From contig DHHC01000003.1 of the NCBI GenBank assembly GCA_002403095.1, positions 1-64,000 on the forward strand: a DNA stretch of 64,000 nt, given 5' to 3'. The position numbers and the translations under genes were made by a program. This document shows positions 18,451 to 25,909 of this stretch, one piece after another (position 1 is the stretch's first letter; each line of letters starts with the position of its first letter). The stretch comes from Leptolinea sp. UBA4782 (GTDB lineage Bacteria; Chloroflexota; Anaerolineae; Anaerolineales; Anaerolineaceae). Below the pieces are notes generated by a model. It saw only the letters and a program-made list of their open reading frames with translations, was not told where the DNA came from and did not search any database.

Positions 18451-19653
18451 ATGATTTCACTGACCTCGCAACAGCAGGCAATGCTGGACGGCGCAGAAGG
18501 AAAAGCAGCGCAAAAAGCGCTGCAGATATTACTTGCCCTGGCAAAGATTTACCAGGCAGAAGAACTTCTGCCGGTTTCATCGGTGCAGATCGCCGGGGTC
18601 AGTTATGACAACCTGGGGGAAGCCGGGCTGGAATACCTGACTGAAATGGCAGACAGCGGCGGACGAGTAAAAGTCTTCACCACCTTGAACCCCGCCGGCA
18701 TGGACCGCGAAAACTGGCAGGCGCTGGGTATCCCCCCGGATTTTGCCCGCCAGCAAATCCGCGTCCTGGATGCCTTCGCCCGTATGGGAGTCGTTACCAC
18801 CTGCACCTGTACCCCTTACCTGGTGGGTAACCTGCCGGTTTTTGGTGAACACATCGCCTGGTCCGAAAGCAGTGCGGTCTGTTATGCCAATGCAGTGCTT
18901 GGCGCCCGCACCAACCGTGAAGGCGGACCCAGCGCCCTCGCATCAGCCTTGACCGGGTTCACGCCGGCATACGGGATGCACCTGGAAGAGAACCGTAGAC
19001 CTGCACTGACCGTGATGGTTGAAACAGGTATCCACGGCACACAGTCATTCGGCGCGCTGGGGGTAAGCATCAGCCGTAAAGTTGCCCACCTGGCAAATAA
19101 ACCGGTGGTTTGGATAGAAGGCATCCTGTCAGCCAGCCTGGAAGAACTGAAATCATTCTGTGCCAGCCTGGCCACCTACACCGGCACCGCTATGTTCCAT
19201 ATTCCAGGGATCACACCTGAAAGCAGCCGGTATTTGAGACCAGAGGCATGTGTTTCGGTCAGCAGGAAAGAACTGGAAGAGGCATGCCGGGAACTGAATC
19301 CTATCCAGGACACCCCGGTTGATTTTGTCAGCCTGGGCTGCCCGCACCTTGACTTGCCTGAAATTGCCCGGATTGCCGAGATTCTGTCAGGCAAAAAGGT
19401 AAAGAAAGAATTCTGGATCACCACTTCCCGCCCGGTAAAGCAGATGGCAGACCAGATGGGGTACACCAGGATTATCGAAGAAAGCGGCGCCCGCTTCGCA
19501 ACGGATACCTGCTGCGTGGTGGCGCCCATTAAAGGCTGGTTCAACTGCATGGCCACCGATTCAGCCAAAGCCTGTTATTATGCTTCCAGCAAAAACCAGA
19601 TGGAAACAGTTTTCCTTCCATTCGAGGATGTCATCCAGGAGGCATTGAGGTGA
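18451..19653 (+). CDS. aconitase X catalytic subunit, probable phosphomevalonate dehydratase large subunit
   Basis: 400-residue AcnX-family protein. Likely iron-sulfur ligands occur in TCTCTPYLVG (about residue 118), GCPHLDLPE (about 297) and DTCCVVAPIKGW (about 353). It dehydrates phosphomevalonate to trans-anhydromevalonate phosphate in archaea. A related AcnX group acts on cis-3-hydroxyproline, but the UbiD neighbour argues against that here. It starts 2 bases after the UbiD stop and overlaps the DUF126 gene by 4 bases, so the three are translationally coupled. Confidence 0.84.
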   Translation: MISLTSQQQAMLDGAEGKAAQKALQILLALAKIYQAEELLPVSSVQIAGVSYDNLGEAGLEYLTEMADSGGRVKVFTTLNPAGMDRENWQALGIPPDFARQQIRVLDAFARMGVVTTCTCTPYLVGNLPVFGEHIAWSESSAVCYANAVLGARTNREGGPSALASALTGFTPAYGMHLEENRRPALTVMVETGIHGTQSFGALGVSISRKVAHLANKPVVWIEGILSASLEELKSFCASLATYTGTAMFHIPGITPESSRYLRPEACVSVSRKELEEACRELNPIQDTPVDFVSLGCPHLDLPEIARIAEILSGKKVKKEFWITTSRPVKQMADQMGYTRIIEESGARFATDTCCVVAPIKGWFNCMATDSAKACYYASSKNQMETVFLPFEDVIQEALR

Positions 19654-20048
19654 ACTGGCACGGTCGGGTGATCTTTGAGGGAATTGTCTCGGGCAAAGCC
19701 CTCGTTTCCAGCCAGCCGGTGTCTTTTTTTGGCGGTGTGGATCCGGATAGCGGTATTGTGGTTGAGAAAGGTCATCCCCTGGAGGGTAAATGCATTTCAG
19801 GCATGGTGCTGGTTTTCCCGACCGGCAAGGGGTCGACCGTTGGTTCATACACCCTCTACCGGTTGAAAAAGAATGGAAAAGCACCCAGTGCAATCATCAA
19901 CGCCCAGGCTGAAACCATCACCGCCGTCGGCTGTATTATTTCCGAAATCCCCTGCGTTGACTCGATCCCGATCGGAGAAATTCCAGATGGGGCGCAATTG
20001 CATATCGAAAATGGTTTAATCTCATTGCTGAGGAATAATCTGGAATAA
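19650..20048 (+). CDS. aconitase X swivel (DUF126), probable phosphomevalonate dehydratase small subunit
   Basis: 132 residues with a GTG start inside the AcnX stop (GTGA). The DUF126 swivelling domain carries FFGGVDPDSG, HPLEGKCISGMVLVFPTGKGSTVGSYTLY and a C-terminal GEIPDGAQLHIENG. The Ser in GKGSTVGS is the conserved active-site residue of this subunit. It pairs with the large subunit to form the dehydratase. The operon ends after it: 40 bases separate it from a lipoprotein gene. Confidence 0.84.
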   Translation: MNWHGRVIFEGIVSGKALVSSQPVSFFGGVDPDSGIVVEKGHPLEGKCISGMVLVFPTGKGSTVGSYTLYRLKKNGKAPSAIINAQAETITAVGCIISEIPCVDSIPIGEIPDGAQLHIENGLISLLRNNLE

Positions 20049-20088
20049 ATGATGCAGATGGAGTTTGAATTAAAGAGGGAGAAACCTA

Positions 20089-21213
20089 ATGAGCAAATTC
20101 AATGCTTTTTGCATGCTGCTTTTGCTTGCCCTGACAGCCTGTATACCGCCAGAATCGCAAGCAGCAACATCCCAAGACAAAGAACCGCTTGTGACCGCGG
20201 AAGCAACATCCCAAGAATTTGAACCAGTCATGACAGCAGAAATCACAACACAAAGCACTCCGGATCCCAACCCCAATCCTCCAAAAAGGCGGGTCATCAT
20301 CGATACGGATATGGCAGTTGATGACTGGTTCGCCATCCTGTACCTTTTGCAAAAACCCGATGTTGATGTGCTGGCTATTACCGTCACCGGAACAGGGGAA
20401 GCTCACTGTGATCCCGGTGTGAAAAATGCGCTCGGTCTGGTGAAACTGGCAGATCACGCCCCCATCCCAACAGCCTGCGGGTTAGAGGTTCCCCTCAGGG
20501 GAGCCAATGTCTTTCCAGACTCCTTCCGTGATTCGGTAGACAGCATGCTGGGTTTGCAGCTGCCCAATGGGATTAATCCTTCATCAACACTAGAGGCAGT
20601 TACCCTGATAGCTGAGATACTACAAAGCAATTCGCAGCCGGTGGATATCCTGGTTCTTGGTCCACAGACCAACCTTGCGGAATTCGTCACCAAGTATCCT
20701 GAGCTGAAAACCAGGGTCGGCAAAATTTATCTTATGGGCGGCGCAGTCAATGTTGGAGGTAATGTGGCCAGCTGGATCGAGGGCAACGCCAAAGCTGAGT
20801 GGAATATATTCATTGACCCGTATGCCGCCAACCTGGCTTTTTCTTCGGGGATCCCCATAGTGATGGTCGGTCTCGATGCCACCAACCAGTGTCCACTGAC
20901 GATGGATTTTTACAACCGTATCAAATCCAACGCAGGAACACCGGAAGTCAGGTTTGTGCGCGATGTCCTGGGACAAATGCAGTCATTTATTGAAAGCGGC
21001 CGATGGTACTTCTGGGATCCGATGGCGGCTGCCATCATGCTGGATGAAAGCCTGGCAAATTTCGAAGAGCAGCCAATTTACGTCATGGAAGAGCCTGGTA
21101 AAGAACTCGGTGCAACTATTGTATTCCCCGGAGCCCCGCTTATCAAGGTGGCTGTCAGCGCTGATGGCGAACGCTTCTCCCAGGATTTCATCCAGACCTT
21201 GAACAACCAGTAG
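20089..21213 (+). CDS. nucleoside hydrolase-family lipoprotein
   Basis: 374 residues. The signal peptide ends in lipobox LTAC (Cys18). Next come a Thr/Gln-rich linker with a 13-residue direct repeat (ATSQxxEPxxTAE twice) and PNPNPP. The IUNH domain begins RRVIIDTDMAVDDWFAI, a variant of the DTDxGxDD calcium site with Ala for Gly; it continues with LGPQTNLAEF, AEWNIFIDPYAA and YFWDPMAAA. The family cleaves N-glycosidic bonds of nucleosides; as a lipoprotein this one would work outside the membrane. GGGAGA lies 9 bases before the ATG. Substrate unknown. Confidence 0.85.
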   Translation: MSKFNAFCMLLLLALTACIPPESQAATSQDKEPLVTAEATSQEFEPVMTAEITTQSTPDPNPNPPKRRVIIDTDMAVDDWFAILYLLQKPDVDVLAITVTGTGEAHCDPGVKNALGLVKLADHAPIPTACGLEVPLRGANVFPDSFRDSVDSMLGLQLPNGINPSSTLEAVTLIAEILQSNSQPVDILVLGPQTNLAEFVTKYPELKTRVGKIYLMGGAVNVGGNVASWIEGNAKAEWNIFIDPYAANLAFSSGIPIVMVGLDATNQCPLTMDFYNRIKSNAGTPEVRFVRDVLGQMQSFIESGRWYFWDPMAAAIMLDESLANFEEQPIYVMEEPGKELGATIVFPGAPLIKVAVSADGERFSQDFIQTLNNQ

Positions 21214-21365
21214 GAACCCCGTGTGCTAATTCGGAGAAAAACCGGCTTTCGATGGTGATTTTTCTAATTACAGAGTAACTCGATTAACCGTGATAGTTTC
21301 GCCGTGCCCCCTGGCATGCTCCCTGAAAAAGCCATTGGACGATGGGTTACATTCAACAAGTATAG

Positions 21366-21403
21366 AAAAGAGGCTGCCCCTTACTTTTGGGACAGCCTCT
21401 TTT
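21366..21403. terminator. bidirectional terminator
   Basis: AAAAGAGGCTG pairs with CAGCCTCTTTT, with extra CCC/GGG inside. T-runs on both strands. Placed between the convergent lipoprotein and DUF4405 genes. Confidence 0.88.
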
Positions 21404-21422
21404 TGCTCAACCGAAAAATGGA

Positions 21423-22310
21423 TCACAGGCATTCGCCCAGATCGCATTTTTGATTGTTATTGCTGTCAGTGTACTTATGGCAGCGCCCCGGGAATGAGCA
21501 GCCGCGCGGGCACCGTACCACGCAACTCGCCTGCTCCTGCACCACCTGGGCGGCAGTTGGTACAGGGGTTGAGGTTGAAACCGCCACGGTTTCCTGCGTG
21601 GCTGCAGCTTGTGTCTCCTGGTTGACTTCGATTGTCTCCTCCACCTCTGCGGGTGAATCGGTCAGTTCATTTTCTGGCTCTGGGACTTCTTCAGCCAGCA
21701 CATCTGAGTTCAAGGCAGTATCATTTTCCCCGCCAATCCGGCTTAACCCATCAACAGCCCTGGTCAGGGCAACTGCACCAGCCGCCCCGAGAATTCCAGC
21801 CGTCTTCAAGAAATCGCGCCGAGGCATCGCTTCTTGTGAAATGGAAACAGGTACGGGTTGGAATTCCTGTTTTCTGGCAGGAGAAAACATCCTGCGTGCG
21901 GTTGTTACAATCCACTGCCGGTGAAGCACCAGTTTTACCGCCAGCATCACCAGCGCTTCAATTGAGACCGTGATATGGACAGCCAGCCAGGCCTGGTAGG
22001 TATTCAAAGGCAGGTTTGTCCAGGTTGAGATAACCAATCCTGTGATGATGATACCCAAAAAACCCAAACCCAATAAACCATCCAGAATCAAATACCAGCG
22101 CGAACGGCTGGTTGCCATGGAGGTAAAATTTCTGGCAGTCACTTGCAGCCATTTTTTGTGCAGCAGCAGATGAACCAGAGCACCCGCCCCAACCAGGATC
22201 CCCAGCCACTGATGCAAGGCAAGGCCGGTTGTGTCCTGCTGGAAGGCTAACATAAATCCCACCCCCAAGGTTGCATCCAATATCCAGTAATGCTTTTGTT
22301 TTTTATTCAT
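21423..22310 (-). CDS. DUF4405-like membrane protein with internal Tat motif and Cys-rich C-terminus
   Basis: 295 residues in three parts. Residues 1-135: four transmembrane helices with His33, His47, His112 and His130 placed like haem ligands of DUF4405/cytochrome-b-type domains. Residues 162-185: PRRDFLKTAGILGAAGAVAL, a twin-arginine-like motif and hydrophobic stretch, here internal, so it may be a fifth helix inserted by Tat. Then a Glu/Thr-rich linker and a C-terminal module with seven Cys (CVVRCPRGC, GRC) plus DSNNNQKCDLGE, an EF-hand-like calcium loop. Possibly an electron-transfer membrane protein; function unknown. GGAG lies before the ATG. Confidence 0.62.
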   Translation of the reverse strand: MNKKQKHYWILDATLGVGFMLAFQQDTTGLALHQWLGILVGAGALVHLLLHKKWLQVTARNFTSMATSRSRWYLILDGLLGLGFLGIIITGLVISTWTNLPLNTYQAWLAVHITVSIEALVMLAVKLVLHRQWIVTTARRMFSPARKQEFQPVPVSISQEAMPRRDFLKTAGILGAAGAVALTRAVDGLSRIGGENDTALNSDVLAEEVPEPENELTDSPAEVEETIEVNQETQAAATQETVAVSTSTPVPTAAQVVQEQASCVVRCPRGCSFPGRCHKYTDSNNNQKCDLGECL

Positions 22311-22465
22311 GTATTTCTCCTTACCAGTAATTAACCTATCTCGCGCTCATGGACCTATCCATGACCTGTACCGGAGTTTAACTTCAGGAGACATTCTGCT
22401 GGTTTAGAAATGGTATATTACACAGCCAGGATTACCTTGACACATGGTGGGGATGAAGTAAAATC

Positions 22466-22485
22466 ATATTCGGTATTTTGAATAT
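22466..22485. promoter_or_regulatory. ArsR operator 1
   Basis: Inverted repeat ATATTC-N8-GAATAT ending one base before the arsR start codon at 22487. The same architecture recurs at 23193 and 30247, each before an arsenic gene. Confidence 0.75.
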
Positions 22486-22486
22486 T

Positions 22487-22909
22487 ATGGCCGCCATAAA
22501 AGCACAAAGACACCCATACGAAGAGCCAGCCAGCTTCTTTAAGCTGCTGGCACATCCCGCCCGCCTGGCAATACTGGAAACCCTGCGCAATGGTGAAGAA
22601 TGTGTTTGCCACATGGAAGCCACCCTGGGATACCGCCAGGCATACCTCTCGCAGCAGCTGGCAGTGCTGCGCGAGGCAGGCATCATCCAGGACCGCAGGG
22701 ACGGCTGGAATATATTCTACCGGGTAATGAAACCGGAGATCTACCAGGTGCTGGATGCGATGTATTCTGCCGAGGGTGGAGAAAAACCAGGTTCTCATGG
22801 ACACAACAACACCCCCGGCTGCCCCTGTCCGAAATGTAATTCACAAACAGCGGATGCTGCCGAAAACAGGCACCCAACGACAATACACACAAATGGAGGA
22901 ATTTCATGA
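22487..22909 (+). CDS. arsR: ArsR-family metalloid repressor
   Basis: 140-residue winged-helix repressor. The HTH holds ECVCHMEATLGYRQAYLSQQL; ECVCH is the As(III)-binding ELCVCDL-like motif at the start of the recognition unit. A C-terminal tail adds GCPCPKC. It should bind the flanking operators and release on arsenite, antimonite or organoarsenicals. ATG at 22487 chosen over the TTG at 22478 because the operator occupies the latter and no ribosome site exists; the message may be leaderless. Its stop overlaps the next start (ATGA), coupling it to the thioredoxin-like gene. Confidence 0.9.
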   Translation: MAAIKAQRHPYEEPASFFKLLAHPARLAILETLRNGEECVCHMEATLGYRQAYLSQQLAVLREAGIIQDRRDGWNIFYRVMKPEIYQVLDAMYSAEGGEKPGSHGHNNTPGCPCPKCNSQTADAAENRHPTTIHTNGGIS

Positions 22910-23145
22910 TCTACATCAAAGTTCTTGGCAGAGGTTGAACAAACTGCCGCAGGCTGGATGCCTTAGCACATAAAGTTGTGGATGACCTGCAGATCGAAGC
23001 AGAGTTTGAAAAAGTGACCGATATGGGCGAGATCATGAAATACCCTATCCTGTCCACCCCCGGCCTGGTGGTCAATGAGAAGGTGGTCTGCTCCGGCAGG
23101 ATCCCTTCCGAAGAAGAAATCGCCGCCTGGCTACAGCAAGCCTGA
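22906..23145 (+). CDS. thioredoxin-like redox protein, putative selenoprotein (in-frame TGA = Sec11)
   Basis: 79 residues if the TGA at 22936-22938 is read as selenocysteine. The sequence MIYIKVLGRG-U-TNC-RRLDALA matches the small TM0996/MTH895-type thioredoxin-like family (MKIKVLGPGCPNCKRL), so U replaces the first Cys of CxxC. The rest of the fold is intact: EKVTDMGEIMKYPILSTPGLVVNEKVV, including the cis-Pro TPGL. GGAGG lies 6 bases before the ATG, which overlaps the arsR stop. It is followed by an arsP-type permease, so it probably handles arsenic redox or trafficking. Without Sec the product would be a useless 10-residue peptide. Confidence 0.85.
22945..22968 (+). promoter_or_regulatory. 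candidate bacterial SECIS element
   Basis: Hairpin after the UGA: lower UGC/GCA stem, small internal loop, upper AGGC/GCCU stem and apical loop UGGAU with two G. The first loop G is 18 bases after the UGA, as expected for SelB-binding SECIS elements. Confidence 0.6.
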
Positions 23146-23190
23146 ATGAATACAGGCAGCATTTTCATGCTGCCTGATATTTTATATCAA

Positions 23191-23214
23191 TAATATTCGC
23201 TTTTATGAATATTA
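23191..23214. promoter_or_regulatory. ArsR operator 2
   Basis: TAATATTC-N8-GAATATTA, a perfect 8-base-arm inverted repeat, 16 bases before the permease ATG. Best-conserved copy of the motif seen at 22466 and 30247, suggesting the permease can be controlled separately from arsR. Confidence 0.78.
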
Positions 23215-23230
23215 ATAAAACTAATACTGG

Positions 23231-24574
23231 ATGTTTATGGACGCAATTCTAAATTTCCTTGCTGGTTTGCTCACATCTGGATTGACAGGCCTGCTGGACT
23301 ACCTGGCTGCCCACGTATTGCTATGCCTGGTCCCAGCCTTTATCATCGCCGGTTTTATGAGCAGCATGGTGCCCAAAGAAGCCATTACCCGCTACCTGGG
23401 ACCAAGAGCATCCAAATGGATCAGCTACCCCGCTTCTGCCCTGGGAGGGTTCATCCTGGCGGTGTGCTCCTGTACCATCCTGCCCCTGTTTGCCGGCATT
23501 TGGAAGCGCGGCGCAGGCCTGGGACCAGCCATTACCTTCCTGTTTGTCGGGCCAGCCATTAACATCCTGGCGCTGACCTACACCGGCGCTGCCATTGGGT
23601 TTGACATCGCTATTTCCAGGTTGGTTTTATCGATCCTGTTCGGCATTGCGATCGGGTTGATCATGGCCTGGATCTTCCGCAAGGAAGAAAGGGAGCGATC
23701 AGCCGAGATGGAAGTTAGCGGTGTGTTCGACCAGACTGCAGCCGTGAAACCGGCTGTCTGGCTGCTTTTCATTCTCCTGATTGCGGTTCTAATTGTTGGT
23801 ACCCTGCAAATTGACCTGTTAACCGGGGTCTTTGCCAGCATCACCCTGCCCTTCAACCCGGCAGGAGGCTTTAGCAGTTTTCTGACCTCCATAAACCTGA
23901 CCTTTCAGGGGGTGCTGCTTATCTTCATGCTAGTTATTATCGGGGTCACAGCCTGGAAAGGGTTTGATAAGGTCTTTGACGGTTTTAATCGCTGGACTTA
24001 TGCTGCCATCCTGCTGATCGGTTTAACCATCCTGGTCGCTGCCCCTCATGAAGAGGCAGGTTCATTCGTGATCGGCATCAATGGCCGGCTGATCGGTGAA
24101 ATCATCCTTCTGGTAGCCATTGCGCTGGTCGCCAGTCAAAATTTTTCCAAAGACCAACTAGGTGAATGGATCTGGGAGACATGGAAATTCGTCAAGCAAA
24201 TCTTCCCCCTGTTGATCGTGGGAGTTTTTGCCGCCGGTGTGGTTAAAGAGGTCATCCCTGAAAGCTGGGTACGCACCGTAGCTGGCAGCAATACCATTGT
24301 GGCAAACCTGGTTGGCGTGCTGTTTGGCATTTTTATGTACTTCCCCACCCTGGTGGAGGTGCCGGTTGCAAAGATGTTCCTCGACCTGGGTATGGCACGC
24401 GGTCCCCTGCTGGCATACCTGCTGGCAGACCCGGAACTGTCCCTGCAATCCATCCTCGTATTGAACGGAGTAATGGGCAGGAAAAAGACTGCCTTTTATG
24501 TCGGTCTGGTGGCAGTCTTCAGTACCCTGGCAGGTTACCTGTTCGGATTATTCATGGCTGGAATGCCGGTCTAG
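23231..24574 (+). CDS. arsP: ArsP-type permease (DUF318/UPF0718)
   Basis: 447 residues with about ten transmembrane helices. The family core CSCTILPLFAGIWKRGAGLGPAITFLFVGPAINI carries the Cys pair used by ArsP efflux permeases for trivalent organoarsenicals. A second copy of the fold follows after a soluble loop (FRKEERERSAEMEV). Second Met at 23237 could also start it. It sits downstream of arsR and the Sec thioredoxin-like gene, with its own operator copy. Substrate (methylarsenite, aromatic arsenicals or another soft metal) is inferred from the neighbours. Confidence 0.8.
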   Translation: MFMDAILNFLAGLLTSGLTGLLDYLAAHVLLCLVPAFIIAGFMSSMVPKEAITRYLGPRASKWISYPASALGGFILAVCSCTILPLFAGIWKRGAGLGPAITFLFVGPAINILALTYTGAAIGFDIAISRLVLSILFGIAIGLIMAWIFRKEERERSAEMEVSGVFDQTAAVKPAVWLLFILLIAVLIVGTLQIDLLTGVFASITLPFNPAGGFSSFLTSINLTFQGVLLIFMLVIIGVTAWKGFDKVFDGFNRWTYAAILLIGLTILVAAPHEEAGSFVIGINGRLIGEIILLVAIALVASQNFSKDQLGEWIWETWKFVKQIFPLLIVGVFAAGVVKEVIPESWVRTVAGSNTIVANLVGVLFGIFMYFPTLVEVPVAKMFLDLGMARGPLLAYLLADPELSLQSILVLNGVMGRKKTAFYVGLVAVFSTLAGYLFGLFMAGMPV

Positions 24575-24595
24575 CTTTTAACGAAACCTTGCCGC

Positions 24596-25909
24596 TTATT
24601 GGGTTGCACAGGCAATGCACGGATCGAAAGCCCGTACCACCCGGCCGACCGCATTTTCCAGTTCGGTGTTGATTGCGGTTGGCGAGATATAACGCTTGCC
24701 GGCAACATTAAGCGCCCGTTCGATGGCGCGCATGTTGTGCACGGTCGGGATGATGAACTGTGCATCCGCAATCAGACCGTTTTCCACCACATACCGGTGG
24801 ATTAATGGACCGCGCGGCGCCTCAACCAATCCATATCCAATCCCATCCCTGGGGGTGTAACCGACCTTTGGGTCCATGTAATTGAGGTCTTCCGAAAGCA
24901 TTTCAATGCAGCGTTCCATGGCATACACCAGCTCGATCCCCCGGCACAGGTCAAACAACATGATGGGATGTGCCGGCTTGCCGAAACTGCTGGTAAATCG
25001 TTTCAGGTACTTATCTGCCCTGGGTGTACCCAGGTTTTCAGCCAGGTTGATGCGCGCCAGGCTGTTTGCCCGCATAATCTGACCCTGGTAGGTTGTGGAA
25101 CCGGCATATGAATACTCGGTCTCGTGGAATTCCAGGTAGGTATCAAACTCCGACGGCGCAAAGGACGTCCTTTCCTCACCTTCTGGTCCCATCACCCGCA
25201 GTTCACAGCTGTTGAAACGGGGCTTGTTTGCCTGGGTGGATGCCAGGTAATAAGTCGGCTCATCATCACCCCAGGAGCCGATGCGCTCCACCATCGCCAT
25301 TGACATAGCCCAATAATCATCAAAAAGCTGGCAAGCCACTGGCAGCATTTCTTCCAGTTCTTTGATCATCGGGGCAGCAGCCTCGCGGGTAATGCCCCCG
25401 CTCACACCTCCGATATGCGCCTTGACCGGGTGAATGAACTGCCCTCCCGCCAGCGAGATCAGGTCGGTGCCCGTTTTGCGTACCTTCAAAGCGCGCTGGG
25501 CGATCGAGAGCTGCTGTTTCTTGCTGGCTTCGCTCTCATCCATGTGGAATACGCTCTCCACATTTGCCCTGTCGGGCATGGTAAAAATGAAGAGCGAGGT
25601 AGCCTGGTTCTGGATCAGCTGACCCAGCAGCAGCACTTCGCGGATGTCGCATGCCAGCCGCGGCGGGGTGACGCCGTACAGGTCTTCCAGGGCTTTAACG
25701 GAGGCAACATGGTGGGCTGTGGAACACACACCGCAGATGCGCGGGACAATTACCGGCATTTGCTCTGCAGGGGTGCCCTGCACAAAATGCCTGAACCCGC
25801 GCAGTTCGACTGCCTGGAACTGGGATGCCAGCACATTTCCGGCTTCCACTTCGATCACTACACGGGCATGCCCTTCGATCCGGCTGAGGGGAAAAGTTAG
25901 TGTTGTCAT
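24596..25909 (-). CDS. [NiFe]-hydrogenase large subunit, group 3-like
   Basis: 437-residue catalytic subunit. Motifs: RIEGHARV near the N-terminus, proximal nickel motif RICGVCSTAHH (Cys59, Cys62) and distal DPCIACATQ (Cys431, Cys434). All four nickel/iron Cys ligands are present. The protein stops at Gln437, where family members have His followed by a peptide cut off by a maturation protease. The group 3 cytoplasmic hydrogenases (Mvh/Frh/sulfhydrogenase-like) are the closest match. The ATG overlaps the small-subunit stop by one base. No diaphorase, HdrA or maturation genes are in the window, so its electron acceptor is unknown. Confidence 0.87.
   Translation of the reverse strand: MTTLTFPLSRIEGHARVVIEVEAGNVLASQFQAVELRGFRHFVQGTPAEQMPVIVPRICGVCSTAHHVASVKALEDLYGVTPPRLACDIREVLLLGQLIQNQATSLFIFTMPDRANVESVFHMDESEASKKQQLSIAQRALKVRKTGTDLISLAGGQFIHPVKAHIGGVSGGITREAAAPMIKELEEMLPVACQLFDDYWAMSMAMVERIGSWGDDEPTYYLASTQANKPRFNSCELRVMGPEGEERTSFAPSEFDTYLEFHETEYSYAGSTTYQGQIMRANSLARINLAENLGTPRADKYLKRFTSSFGKPAHPIMLFDLCRGIELVYAMERCIEMLSEDLNYMDPKVGYTPRDGIGYGLVEAPRGPLIHRYVVENGLIADAQFIIPTVHNMRAIERALNVAGKRYISPTAINTELENAVGRVVRAFDPCIACATQ

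Noticed and set aside
17498..18580. 360-residue open frame on the minus strand
   Set aside because: It is antisense to the UbiD gene and its protein resembles no family; it arises from the GC-rich coding pattern.
22478..22486. TTG at 22478 as the arsR start
   Set aside because: It lies in the operator arm, has no ribosome site, and adds only three residues before an ATG at the family N-terminus.
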